Below are positions 1-8,098 of a DNA stretch of 64,000 nucleotides, in pieces. The stretch's first letter is position 1, and every line of letters begins with the position of its first letter. The stretch lies in the NCBI RefSeq assembly GCF_038397755.1, contig NZ_CP151637.1:2294001-2358000 (forward strand). Direction: 5' to 3'. Below the pieces are notes generated by a model. That model was given only the letters and a program-made list of their open reading frames with translations. It was not told where the DNA came from and ran no database searches. This stretch comes from Microbacterium sp. LWH7-1.2 (lineage in GTDB: Bacteria; Actinomycetota; Actinomycetes; Actinomycetales; Microbacteriaceae). Position numbers and translations under genes: made by a program.

Positions 1-348
1 GAGCGGCTGAAGGATGAGCCGCAGCTGCGCGAGCGGCTCTCCCGCATCGACCTGTACAAGGTCGGTCATCACGGCAGCCGCAACGCCACGCCCCGCTCTC
101 TGCACGCGCTGTGGAAGGCCCGTGAGGCGAACCGTCCCCGGCTCGCGGCGGTCATGTCGACCCGCCAGGACGTCCACGGCAAGGGCGACGGCGCGGTGCC
201 GCAGGAGCAGCTCCTCACCGCTCTCCGCGAGGTCGCCGACCTCTACTCGACCGACGACCTCACGGCCGGCGAGGAGTGGATCGAGCTCGTGGCCGACGCC
301 GCGCGTGGCCCCTTCCGTCAGGTGCCGTTCGTTCCCCCCGCTCGGTGA
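1..348 (+). CDS. Metallo-beta-lactamase-fold hydrolase, C-terminal part
   Basis: The frame is open from base 1, so only the last 115 codons are visible. Visible residues 20-26 read KVGHHGS, the late metal-binding motif of the metallo-beta-lactamase superfamily in its ComEC-like branch; the second His is expected to bind metal. The first four metal-binding motifs lie outside the window, so substrate cannot be judged. Residues after the motif form a Lys/Asp-rich tail ending in PPAR. The TGA stop at 346-348 falls inside the left edge of a decayed copy of the dispersed palindromic repeat. The superfamily call is fairly safe; the exact function is unknown. Confidence 0.7.
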   Translation, partial: ERLKDEPQLRERLSRIDLYKVGHHGSRNATPRSLHALWKAREANRPRLAAVMSTRQDVHGKGDGAVPQEQLLTALREVADLYSTDDLTAGEEWIELVADAARGPFRQVPFVPPAR

Positions 349-452
349 GCGAGCTCGCGAGTCGATACGCCCCGGACCATCGCGAATACACGAGGTGCTT
401 CGACTTCGGGCGCTGGAGCGCCCTTCGCTCAGCGAACGAGGGGAACCGCCGG
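341..452. repeat. Decayed copy of the dispersed nested palindromic repeat
   Basis: The stretch between the two flanking genes starts with GCTCGGTGAGCGAG and ends with CGCTCAGCGAACGAGG, imperfect inverted arms. Inside are GAGTCGATACGC and TTCGACTTCGGGCGC, degenerate inner arms like those of the better copies at 15933-16040 and 20921-21660. It overlaps the stop codon of the upstream gene and fills the 106-nt gap between convergent genes, so it may also act as a bidirectional terminator. I see no gene in it. Confidence 0.55.
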
Positions 453-454
453 TC

Positions 455-1936
455 TCAGTCCGCGAGCGCCTCGACCGGCGCGACCCGGGTCGCGAGCCGC
501 GTCGGCACCACCGCGGCGACGAGGGTGAGCACCGCCGTCGCGACCACGATGATCGCCACCGGGAGCCATGGCACGGCGGGGGCGACGAGCGTCGGCGCCG
601 AGAACGACGGCGGCATCGGCACGGCGCCCAGGAGCGACTGCGCGCCCGCCCAGCCGTAGGCGATGCCGAGCACGAGCCCCGTGACCGTCGCCGTGATCGT
701 GATGTGCGCGGCCTCGAGCAGCACCATGCGGCGCACCTGCCCGGTCGAGACGCCGAGCGCCCGCAGCAGCCCCAGCTCGCGTCGGCGCTGCACCACGCCG
801 ATCGTGAGGAGGTTCACGAGCCCGACCGCGGCGATCACCGCCGACACCGCGACGAGGCCCATCATGATCCCGGCGAACGTGTCGAGAAGCGTGGTCATCT
901 CCTGCGGAGCCTCGCCGCCCGCCGACGTCGTCAGCACGGCCTTCACGGTCTCGAGGGCGACCGCGAACATCGTCACGAGCGTCACTCCCATCACGACGCC
1001 GATCGCCATGCGGCTCGAGCGCTCGGGGTATCGGAGGGCGTTCTCTGACGCGAGGCGCGCCGTCGCCGACGACCCGAAGACTCTGCCGAGCAGCCGCAGC
1101 ACCGGCGGCATCACGAGGGTCGCGCCGAGCGCGAGGCCGGTGAACGAGAAGATCCCGCCGAAGAACGCCACGATGACCCCGAGCGGCGACACGAGGCCGA
1201 TCGCGATGCCGCCCGCGAGCAGCGCCCCGCCGATCGCGAACAGCGTGATCGCGGCGCCGTTGCGCGCTCCCCTGCGGGCGAACGCGTCGTGGGACGCCTC
1301 GACGGACCCGCCCAGCGCCTGCAGCGGCGTCACCGTCAGCACGCGCCGGGAGCCCGCCCACGCCGCGGCCCACGTCGTGAGCGCGACCACGACGGCCGGG
1401 ATCACGAGCACCGGCTGCACGACGGCGTACGCCACGTCCTCGATGCCGAACGCAACCCCCGCCAACGCGACTCCCGCCCACGACACGAGAGTGCCGCCGA
1501 CGAGCCCGAGCACGGCGCCGAGGACGCCGACGACGAGCCCCTGGCGGGCGACCTCGGTGCGCTGCGAGCGCGCCGAGGCGCCGATCAGGCGCAGCAGCGC
1601 GATGCGCCGCGTCCGGCCGGCGATGACCGTCGCGAACGTGTTGGCGGTGACGATCGCGGCGACGTACACCGCGACGCCGATCAGGAGGAAGCTCATGATC
1701 GCGAGCACTGCGGCCAGCATGCCGCTCTCGCCGATGAACGGGTCGGCGCGGAGCACCGCGGCGATGAACCCGGTGGCGCTCAGCAGGATCGCGCCGAACG
1801 CGCTCGAGATGGCGGCGACCAGGATGCTCGCCCCCATGCCGCGCTCGCGAAGCCACGCCAGGGGCGCCGCGGCGCTTCGCGGGACGGATGCTGCGGGCCG
1901 AGGCATCCGCCTTCCCGTCTCGGCGATCGCGGTCAT
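455..1936 (-). CDS. ABC transporter permease, FtsX/MacB type
   Basis: A 493-residue membrane protein. The first hydrophobic segment is near residues 37-62, others near 74-105, 133-163, 175-195, 229-275, 311-332, 352-380 and 408-430, with the last near 458-477. Two cytoplasmic motifs of the FtsX/MacB permease family, RTRRIALLRLIGAS (108-121) and QRRRELGLLRALGVS (383-397), mark two FtsX-like halves, and the C terminus VAPVEALAD is typical. The ATG lies in an ATGA overlap with the stop codon of the ATPase gene, which fixes the start and implies translational coupling. This family exports peptides or lipids, or acts mechanically on the envelope; the substrate cannot be read. No large periplasmic domain is seen. 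Confidence 0.85.
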   Translation of the reverse strand: MTAIAETGRRMPRPAASVPRSAAAPLAWLRERGMGASILVAAISSAFGAILLSATGFIAAVLRADPFIGESGMLAAVLAIMSFLLIGVAVYVAAIVTANTFATVIAGRTRRIALLRLIGASARSQRTEVARQGLVVGVLGAVLGLVGGTLVSWAGVALAGVAFGIEDVAYAVVQPVLVIPAVVVALTTWAAAWAGSRRVLTVTPLQALGGSVEASHDAFARRGARNGAAITLFAIGGALLAGGIAIGLVSPLGVIVAFFGGIFSFTGLALGATLVMPPVLRLLGRVFGSSATARLASENALRYPERSSRMAIGVVMGVTLVTMFAVALETVKAVLTTSAGGEAPQEMTTLLDTFAGIMMGLVAVSAVIAAVGLVNLLTIGVVQRRRELGLLRALGVSTGQVRRMVLLEAAHITITATVTGLVLGIAYGWAGAQSLLGAVPMPPSFSAPTLVAPAVPWLPVAIIVVATAVLTLVAAVVPTRLATRVAPVEALAD

Positions 1937-2709
1937 GACGTCACCGCCACGGCGCCGAGCTCGGAGGCGAGCATGTAGGCCGAGATCTCCTCGGCGCTCT
2001 GGCGGGGCTTGTCGGCAACGATCCGTCCATCGCCGAGGAACAGCACGCGGTCGGCGTGCGAAGCCGCGACCGGGTCGTGCGTCACCATCGCGATCGACTG
2101 CCGGTGCTCGCGGGTGGCCGCGGCCAGGAGCGCGAGCACCTCGCGCCCCGAGCGCGAGTCGAGGTTGCCGGTGGGCTCGTCGGCGAACACGAGGTCGGGC
2201 GAGGTGGCGAGCGCGCGGGCGATCGCGACGCGCTGCTGCTGGCCGCCGGACAGCTGGTGCGGCCGGTGGTTCAGGCGCGAGGCCAGGCCGAGACGCTCGA
2301 CGAGGCCGTCGATGCGGGCCCGCTCGAGCGTCGTGGGCCGGCGGCCGTCGAGGTCGAACGGCAGCAGGATGTTGCCCAGCGCGTCGAGCGTCGGCACCAG
2401 GTTGAACGCCTGGAACACGAACCCGACGCGCCGGCGACGCAGGATCGTGAGTTCGAGGTCCGAGAGGCCCGTGATATCGGTGTCGCCGATCCACGCGCGC
2501 CCCGACGACGGCGCGTCGAGCCCCGCCATGATGTGCATGAGCGTCGACTTGCCCGAGCCCGACGGGCCCATGATCGCGGTGAACTCGCCGCGGCGGATGC
2601 CGACGCTCACGCCCTCGAGGGCGTGCACCGCGCTCTCGCCGGTTCCGTAGGTCTTGGTGAGCTGCTGCACCCGGGCGGCCAGGCCCAGGTCGGTCGATGA
2701 GAGTTCCAT
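1933..2709 (-). CDS. ABC transporter ATP-binding protein, MacB/LolD type
   Basis: A 258-residue nucleotide-binding subunit. Walker A is GPSGSGKST (48-56), the signature is LSGGQQQRVAIARA, and Walker B runs into ADEPTGNLDSRSG, the TGNLDS form typical of the LolD/MacB/FtsE branch that works with FtsX-like permeases. The chosen start MELSSTDLGL puts about 15 residues before the first beta strand; an upstream GTG-rich extension is possible but adds low-complexity Arg/Gly sequence. It is first in a two-gene operon and its stop overlaps the permease start by 4 bp. It should energise the neighbouring permease. Confidence 0.9.
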   Translation of the reverse strand: MELSSTDLGLAARVQQLTKTYGTGESAVHALEGVSVGIRRGEFTAIMGPSGSGKSTLMHIMAGLDAPSSGRAWIGDTDITGLSDLELTILRRRRVGFVFQAFNLVPTLDALGNILLPFDLDGRRPTTLERARIDGLVERLGLASRLNHRPHQLSGGQQQRVAIARALATSPDLVFADEPTGNLDSRSGREVLALLAAATREHRQSIAMVTHDPVAASHADRVLFLGDGRIVADKPRQSAEEISAYMLASELGAVAVTS

Positions 2710-2785
2710 GTCCACGACGCTATGGACGACCCCGTGTCGCCCGCGTCGGCCGGCAGAGGCATCCCGGTACATCTTGCGGATGATC

Positions 2786-2814
2786 TTCCCTGCGTCGACG
2801 GGCAGGACTAGCCT
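2786..2814 (+). promoter_or_regulatory. Putative promoter of the hemerythrin gene
   Basis: TTCCCT (2786-2791), a 17-nt spacer and TAGCCT (2809-2814) form a plausible sigma-70-like promoter. Initiation near 2821 would leave a 30-nt leader up to the ATG at 2851, which has GAGGAG at 2840-2845. This is pattern matching only. Confidence 0.35.
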
Positions 2815-2850
2815 CGCGTGCAGCCCGCCACTCGACGACGAGGAGACCCG

Positions 2851-2918
2851 ATGCCCGCCACGCCCTGCCGCCGAGCGGCGATCTGCCCAGCGGTCCGAAG
2901 ACGTGCGATGCGAGCGGG
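2851..2918 (+). other. Displaced 5' end of the hemerythrin gene (apparent -1 frameshift)
   Basis: An ATG at 2851 follows a good ribosome binding site, but its frame is not the frame of the hemerythrin domain. In the hemerythrin frame, 2865-2921 reads LPPSGDLPSGPKTCDASGM, which looks like genuine protein leading into the domain but has no start codon before it. Adding one C to the CCC run at 2863-2865 would join MPATP to that peptide in a single frame. Either the gene carries a 1-nt deletion or the sequence has an error. Translation might restart at ATG 2919. Confidence 0.5.
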
Positions 2919-3539
2919 ATGGTCGAGATCCACCGGCTCTTCAGGCGCGGGTTCGGCGAGGGGCCGGATCTGGTTCGCCGGGTCCGCGAGGGCGACGCCG
3001 CCCACGCCGCCGCGGTCGCGACGCAGCTCGAGACGCTGTCGCTGGGCCTGCACGCCCACCACGAGGGCGAGGACGAGCGCCTGTGGCCCGCGCTCGACGA
3101 GCGGGCACCGTCGTGCGCCACGCACGTCGAGCGCATGAAGGCGCAGCACGCCGAGCTGCTCGTGCACCTCACCGCGCTGGAGCGCGCACTGCCGGCATGG
3201 CGAGGGTCCGCGACGGCGTCGGACGCCGAACCGGTGCTCGCCGCCCTCGCGGGCGTGAACGAGGCGATCGCGGTGCACCTCCCCGACGAGGAGACGAACA
3301 TCGTCCCCGTGATGGAGCACACGATCACCGAGGCCGAGATCGAGTGGTTCTCGGAACACGGCAGGAAGTCGATCCCCAAGGGTCAGACATGGCAGCAGCT
3401 GGGCGAGATCCTCGCCGCGCAGCCCGACGGCGGCGACGCCTGGTTGCACAAGCGCATGCCCGCCCCCGGGCGATTGGCGTGGCGATTCATCGGCCGTCGC
3501 AAGTACGCCGCCCATCGCGCCGCGCTCGAGGGGCGCTAG
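2919..3539 (+). CDS. Hemerythrin HHE-domain protein
   Basis: A 206-residue frame read from ATG 2919. Two HHE-type helical segments supply the expected di-iron ligands: LHAHHEGEDERLW, then HVERMKAQHAEL, then HLPDEETNIVPVMEH. The C-terminal third (EWFSEHGRK onward) is shared by actinobacterial members. Such proteins bind oxygen, NO or iron in the cytoplasm; no catalytic role is visible. The N terminus is doubtful because about 23 codons of the same frame lie upstream without a start and a 1-nt insertion would connect them to a well-placed ATG. Its TAG stop overlaps the stop codon of the convergent response regulator. Confidence 0.8.
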   Translation: MVEIHRLFRRGFGEGPDLVRRVREGDAAHAAAVATQLETLSLGLHAHHEGEDERLWPALDERAPSCATHVERMKAQHAELLVHLTALERALPAWRGSATASDAEPVLAALAGVNEAIAVHLPDEETNIVPVMEHTITEAEIEWFSEHGRKSIPKGQTWQQLGEILAAQPDGGDAWLHKRMPAPGRLAWRFIGRRKYAAHRAALEGR

Positions 3540-4180
3540 CCCGAGACCAGGCCGTGCTCGAAGGCGAAGACCACGAGCTGCACCCGGTCGCGCAGGCCGA
3601 GCTTCGTGAGGATGCGGCTGATGTGCGTCTTCACCGTCGCCTCGGAGAGATACTCTCGCGCCGCGATCTCGGCGTTCGAGAGCCCGCGTGCGGCCAGGGC
3701 GAAGATCTCGCGCTCGCGCTCGGTGAGCTCGGCGTAGGCGGGCGGGACCGGCCGGGGCGCAGCATCCGTGAATCTCTCGAACAGCTCTCGAGTGGCCGAT
3801 GCGGCGATCACGGCCGATCCCGAATGCACGGTGCGGATCGCGGCGAGGAGGAACTCGGGGTCGGCGTCCTTGAGGAGGAACCCGCTCGCACCCTGGCGGA
3901 TGGCGCGGGCGGCGGCCTCGTCGAGGTCGAACGTCGTGAGCATCACGATGCGGGGAGGTTCGGGGTCGGTCAGGAGCTCTGCGGTGGCGGCGAGGCCGTC
4001 CATGACGGGCATGCGGATGTCCATGAGCACGACGTCGGGCCGCGACTGACGCACGGCTTCGACCGCCTCGCGGCCGTCGGAGGCCTCGGCCACGACCTCG
4101 AGGTCCGGCTGCGAGTCGACCAGCATGCGGATGCCGGCGCGGAACAGCGACTGGTCGTCGACGAGCGCGACGCGGATCAT
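3536..4180 (-). CDS. NarL/FixJ-family response regulator
   Basis: A 214-residue regulator. The receiver domain (1-120) has acidic residues D8/D9 and the phosphoacceptor D54 in VLMDIRMPVMDG. A LuxR-type helix-turn-helix fills the C terminus from about residue 150 (LTEREREIFALAARGLSNAE). The start MIRVALVDD was preferred over an upstream extension because receiver domains begin this way. It lies 106 nt downstream of a histidine kinase on the same strand and is its likely partner. Targets are unknown; the neighbouring MacB-type exporter or the hemerythrin gene are possible ones by position only. Confidence 0.92.
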   Translation of the reverse strand: MIRVALVDDQSLFRAGIRMLVDSQPDLEVVAEASDGREAVEAVRQSRPDVVLMDIRMPVMDGLAATAELLTDPEPPRIVMLTTFDLDEAAARAIRQGASGFLLKDADPEFLLAAIRTVHSGSAVIAASATRELFERFTDAAPRPVPPAYAELTEREREIFALAARGLSNAEIAAREYLSEATVKTHISRILTKLGLRDRVQLVVFAFEHGLVSG

Positions 4181-4286
4181 GCCCGGCGTCCTCTCGTGTC
4201 CCACTCTTCTTCGTTCATGTCCCGAATTCGTCTGCACCCGGCGGGCTGAGCAGCGGAAAGTGGGACATCGTCGTGTGCCACGGGGG

Positions 4287-5474
4287 TCATGCGGGTCCTC
4301 CTAGGGGGATGGTTGCCCGCACGATGAAGGCACCGCCCTCGTCGGCCGCGTCGAGCCGGCCGCCGGCGAGTTGAGCGCGCTCGCGCATGCCGATGATGCC
4401 GTGGCCCGACCGGCCGGGCTGCGATCCCGGCACGACAGGGTTGCGCACGTCGAGCTCCACGCGGTCGGGGAGCCACGAAAGCCGCACGTCGACCGCACTG
4501 CCCGGAGCGCCGTGGCGCAGGGCATTGGTGAGCGCCTCCTGCAGGATCCGGTAGACCGTGAGCTGCGCCGCCGCGGTCGGCTCGCCTGGGGGTGCGGGAT
4601 CGACGTCCACGCGCAGCGGCACGCCGGCCGCGCGCACCTGCGCGTACAACTCCTCGAGGTCGGCGAGCGTGGGCTGCGGGCCATCCCCCTGACGGTGGCG
4701 CAGCTGCCCGAGCAGCAGCCGCACGTCGGCGAGCGCCGAGCGGGCGGTGCTCGAGATCGTCGCCAGCGCATCGGTCGCGACTGCGGGGTCGGCGGCGGCC
4801 GCGTAGCGCGCACCGTCGGCCTGGGCGATCACGACCGCGAGCGAGTGGGCGACGACGTCATGCATGTCGCGCGCGATGCGCACGCGCTCCTGCTCGGCGG
4901 CCGTCTCGGCCTCGGCGCGCTGCTGTGCCTCGCGGTTCTCGCGCGCCCGCACGGCGGTGCGCACGAGGGCGCCGATCGTCCACGACAGCCCGAGTGCGAA
5001 CCCACCTGCGACGAGCACGACGAGCGCGAGCGGGAGTGTCTGCCACGACAGCCCTCCCCCCGCGAACACCGGCCCCGCGAAGAGGTAGACGGTGATCACG
5101 AGCGCTCCGACGAGAGCCGAGGCGAAGCCGGCCCAGTAGACGAGCCGAGACCCGTAGGCGGCGGTCGCGTAGAGGACGCCGAAGATGGCGACATCCGAGA
5201 AGCTGGGCGGGCGCCCGAGCCCCATCTGCACGAGAGCTCCGACCCACGCGATGCCGAGGGCGAGCGGCGGCGACAGCCGGCGCAGTGCCAGCGCGCCGCT
5301 GAACAGGGCGGCGATGAGCAGGCCGAACAGCGCATGCCCGACCGAACCGAAACCGTACTCGAGGCGGTACGCACCGCTGGCCAGCACCGTCTCGAGCGGC
5401 CATGCGATCACGAAGAACACGACCGCGGCGACGACGTCGGTGACGATCTGGGATGTCTTCAGGCGGCGGAACAC
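4287..5474 (-). CDS. Two-component sensor histidine kinase, HisKA_3 family
   Basis: A 395-residue membrane kinase starting at GTG. About five hydrophobic segments (12-32, 46-64, 72-88, 95-133, 145-172) form the input region, with no large extracellular domain. A short coiled coil leads to the dimerisation box RIARDMHDVVAHSL, phosphoacceptor H205. The ATPase domain follows with an N box around LQEALTNALRHG and a G box SGHGIIGMRERAQLAGG. This arrangement is that of DesK/NarX-like kinases that sense membrane state or a membrane-embedded ligand. The downstream response regulator completes the pair. Confidence 0.92.
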   Translation of the reverse strand: MFRRLKTSQIVTDVVAAVVFFVIAWPLETVLASGAYRLEYGFGSVGHALFGLLIAALFSGALALRRLSPPLALGIAWVGALVQMGLGRPPSFSDVAIFGVLYATAAYGSRLVYWAGFASALVGALVITVYLFAGPVFAGGGLSWQTLPLALVVLVAGGFALGLSWTIGALVRTAVRARENREAQQRAEAETAAEQERVRIARDMHDVVAHSLAVVIAQADGARYAAAADPAVATDALATISSTARSALADVRLLLGQLRHRQGDGPQPTLADLEELYAQVRAAGVPLRVDVDPAPPGEPTAAAQLTVYRILQEALTNALRHGAPGSAVDVRLSWLPDRVELDVRNPVVPGSQPGRSGHGIIGMRERAQLAGGRLDAADEGGAFIVRATIPLGGPA

Positions 5475-5616
5475 CGTCTCACGCTACGCGAGGGCCTCGG
5501 GCCGAGGCATCCGTCCCGCGCTGTATCCGCCGTGGGCGGGGATCATTCGAGGGATGTACGGACCGGATGCTGCGGCATCCTGTCCCCTCGATTCATAAGG
5601 TCTGCCCAGCCGACCA

Positions 5617-5645
5617 TTGCGCCGCACCAGGTGAGGCTTTACTGT
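5617..5645 (+). promoter_or_regulatory. Putative promoter of the ureide catabolic operon
   Basis: The 308-nt gap 5475-5782 between the divergent kinase gene and the catabolic operon has no convincing gene. TTGCGC (5617-5622), a 17-nt spacer and TACTGT (5640-5645) form the best promoter candidate for the operon, leaving a leader of about 130 nt. The leader contains no recognisable riboswitch. GGAGAG at 5774-5779 serves ATG 5783. Confidence 0.35.
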
Positions 5646-5782
5646 CGCGTCACAGGCCGAAACGGACGGGAAACGTCGGATCGCCAGGATCGGGAAGCGG
5701 GGCTGCTCCATCGATCGGACCCGCCCGACCCGCCCGAGGGACGGACGAACACGGCACCAGCCGGTTCATGAACGGAGAGACG

Positions 5783-6631
5783 ATGACGACGGTACGCGCG
5801 GCGATTTCGCAGACCACCTGGACGGGCGACAAGGAGTCGATGCTCGACAAGCACGAAGGCTTCGCGCGGGATGCCGCCGCCCAGGGTGCGCAGGTGGTGT
5901 GCTTCCAGGAGCTGTTCTACGGGCCCTACTTCGGGATCACGCAGGACAAGAAGTACTACCGCTACGCGGAGTCGGCCGAGGGGCCGATCGTGCAGCGTTT
6001 CGCGGCCCTGGCCAAGGAGCTCGGCGTCGTGATGGTGCTGCCCATCTACGAAGAGGCCGAGACCGGCGTCTACTACAACACCGCCGTGCTGGTGGACGCC
6101 GACGGCACGATCCTCGGCAAGTACCGCAAGCACCACCTCCCGCACCTCGACCGGTTCTGGGAGAAGTTCTACTTCCGCCCCGGCAACCTCGGCTACCCGG
6201 TCTTCGAGACCGCCGTCGGCCGGGTCGGTATGTACATCTGCTACGACCGGCACTTCCCCGAGGGCTGGCGCGAGCTCGGCCTCAACGACGCGCACATCGT
6301 CTTCAACCCGAACGCCACCAAGCCCGGTCTGTCGAACCGGCTGTGGGAGGTCGAGGGACCGGCCGCCGCCGTCGCCAACGGCTACTTCGTGCTGCAGCCC
6401 AACCGGGTCGGTCGCGAAGACAACGAGTACGGCGAGCTGGCCGTCGACTTCTACGGCACGAGCCAGGTGATCGACCCGCGCGGCAACTTCGTCGGCGAGC
6501 GCGGCTCGGGCGACAGCGAAGAGCTGCTGGTGCGCGACCTCGACCTGAACATGGTGCTCGAGATGCGGGACGACTGGCAGTTCTATCGCGACCGCCGGCC
6601 CGACTCGTACACGAAGATCGCGAAGCCGTGA
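5783..6631 (+). CDS. Carbon-nitrogen hydrolase, probable beta-ureidopropionase
   Basis: A 282-residue nitrilase-superfamily amidase. The Glu-Lys-Cys triad is visible as E43 (CFQELF), K116 (GKYRKHHLP) and C153 (YICYDRHFP). Members with this motif set cleave N-carbamoyl-beta-alanine or N-carbamoylputrescine to the amine, CO2 and ammonia. The adjacent dihydropyrimidinase makes N-carbamoyl-beta-amino acids the likelier substrate. ATG 5783 was chosen over ATG 5768 because GGAGAG stands 3-8 nt before it. It is the first gene of a co-directional operon and lies 16 nt from the hydantoinase gene. Cytoplasmic. Confidence 0.88.
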   Translation: MTTVRAAISQTTWTGDKESMLDKHEGFARDAAAQGAQVVCFQELFYGPYFGITQDKKYYRYAESAEGPIVQRFAALAKELGVVMVLPIYEEAETGVYYNTAVLVDADGTILGKYRKHHLPHLDRFWEKFYFRPGNLGYPVFETAVGRVGMYICYDRHFPEGWRELGLNDAHIVFNPNATKPGLSNRLWEVEGPAAAVANGYFVLQPNRVGREDNEYGELAVDFYGTSQVIDPRGNFVGERGSGDSEELLVRDLDLNMVLEMRDDWQFYRDRRPDSYTKIAKP

Positions 6632-6647
6632 CCCGGGGGGTACCGAC

Positions 6648-8090
6648 ATGACGACCACACTGATCAAGGGCGGCACCGTCGTCTCGGCGACGGGACGCGG
6701 CGAAGCGGACGTGCTCATCGACGGCGAGACCATCGCGGCCGTGCTCGCGCCCGGCTCGCAGCTTCTCGGGACGGATGTCGCGGCATCCGTCGACACCGTC
6801 ATCGACGCCACCGGCAAGTACGTGATCCCCGGCGGCATCGACGCGCACACGCACATGGAGCTGCCCTTCGGCGGGACCAACGCGTCGGACACGTTCGAGA
6901 CGGGCACGCGGGCGGCCGCATGGGGCGGCACGACGTCGATCATCGACTTCGCGGTGCAGCGCTACGGCGAGCGCGTCCAGGACGGCCTGGCCGCCTGGCA
7001 CGAGAAGGCCGCGGGGAACTGCGCGATCGACTACGGGTTCCATCAGATCGTCGGCGGCGTCGACGACGACTCGCTCGCCGCGATGCGGGGTCTCGTCGAC
7101 GAGGGCGTCTCGAGCTTCAAGCTCTTCATGGCGTACCCCGGCGTCTTCTACTCCGACGACGCCCAGGTGCTGAAGGCGATGCAGGTCTCACAGGAGACCG
7201 GCCTGCTCACGATGATGCACGCCGAGAACGGCCCGGCGATCGATGTGCTGGCGGCGCAGCTGGCCGATGCCGGCAAGAAGGCGCCGTACTACCACGGCAT
7301 CGCCCGCGCGTGGCAGATGGAGGAGGAGGCGACGCACCGCGCGATCATGCTGGCGAACCTCACCGGCGCCCCGCTGTACGTCGTGCACGTGAGCGCGAAG
7401 CAGGCGGTCGATCAGCTGGCGTGGGCGCGCGACCAGGGCTGGAACGTCTTCGGTGAGACGTGTCCGCAGTACCTCTACCTGTCGCTCGAGGAGCAGCTCG
7501 GCGCGTTCAGCGAGGAGTGGGGGCAGTTCGAGGGCGCAAAGTGGGTGTGCTCGACGCCGCTGCGCAGCCGCAAGGAGGGGCACCAGCACCACATGTGGCA
7601 GGCGCTGCGCACCAACGACATCCAGATGGTGTCGACCGACCACTGCCCGTTCTGCATGAAGGGTCAGAAGGAACTCGGGCTCGACGACTTCCGGGCCATC
7701 CCGAACGGCATCGGCTCGGTCGAGCACCGCATGGACCTCATGTACCAGGGCGTCGTCACCGGAAAGATCACCCTGGAGCGGTGGGTCGAGCTCACCTCGA
7801 CCACGCCCGCGCGCATGTTCGGCCTGTACGGCAGGAAGGGCGTGATCCAGCCCGGCGCCGACGGCGACGTCGTGGTCTACGACCCGAACGGCCACACGTC
7901 GATCGGCTATGGCGAGGGCCGTACCCACCACATGAACATGGACCACTCCGCGTGGGAGGGCTACGAGATCGACGGGCACGTCGACACCGTCATCTCTCGC
8001 GGCAAGGTCGTGGTCGACGGCGGGCAGTACCTCGGGCGGCCCGGCGATGGGCAGTTCCTCAAGCGCGGTCTCTCGCAGTACTTGATCTAA
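6648..8090 (+). CDS. hydA: Dihydropyrimidinase / D-hydantoinase
   Basis: A 480-residue amidohydrolase of the usual length. Binuclear metal ligands are all visible: H67 and H69 in GIDAHTHME, carboxylated K158 in SSFKLFMAYP, H191 in MMHAENG, H247 in VVHVSAK and D331 in STDHCPF. It opens the ring of dihydrouracil, dihydrothymine or 5-substituted hydantoins to give N-carbamoyl amino acids, which the enzyme encoded just upstream would decarbamoylate. The next gene starts 8 nt after the stop. Whether the natural ligand is a pyrimidine or a hydantoin cannot be read from the sequence. Confidence 0.92.
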   Translation: MTTTLIKGGTVVSATGRGEADVLIDGETIAAVLAPGSQLLGTDVAASVDTVIDATGKYVIPGGIDAHTHMELPFGGTNASDTFETGTRAAAWGGTTSIIDFAVQRYGERVQDGLAAWHEKAAGNCAIDYGFHQIVGGVDDDSLAAMRGLVDEGVSSFKLFMAYPGVFYSDDAQVLKAMQVSQETGLLTMMHAENGPAIDVLAAQLADAGKKAPYYHGIARAWQMEEEATHRAIMLANLTGAPLYVVHVSAKQAVDQLAWARDQGWNVFGETCPQYLYLSLEEQLGAFSEEWGQFEGAKWVCSTPLRSRKEGHQHHMWQALRTNDIQMVSTDHCPFCMKGQKELGLDDFRAIPNGIGSVEHRMDLMYQGVVTGKITLERWVELTSTTPARMFGLYGRKGVIQPGADGDVVVYDPNGHTSIGYGEGRTHHMNMDHSAWEGYEIDGHVDTVISRGKVVVDGGQYLGRPGDGQFLKRGLSQYLI

Positions 8091-8098
8091 GGATTCTC

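Noticed and set aside
2818..3138. Leaderless gene from GTG 2818 behind TAGCCT
   Set aside because: The frame leaves the hemerythrin frame, gives an Arg-rich peptide and ends inside the hemerythrin domain. The -10 box is better assigned to ATG 2851.
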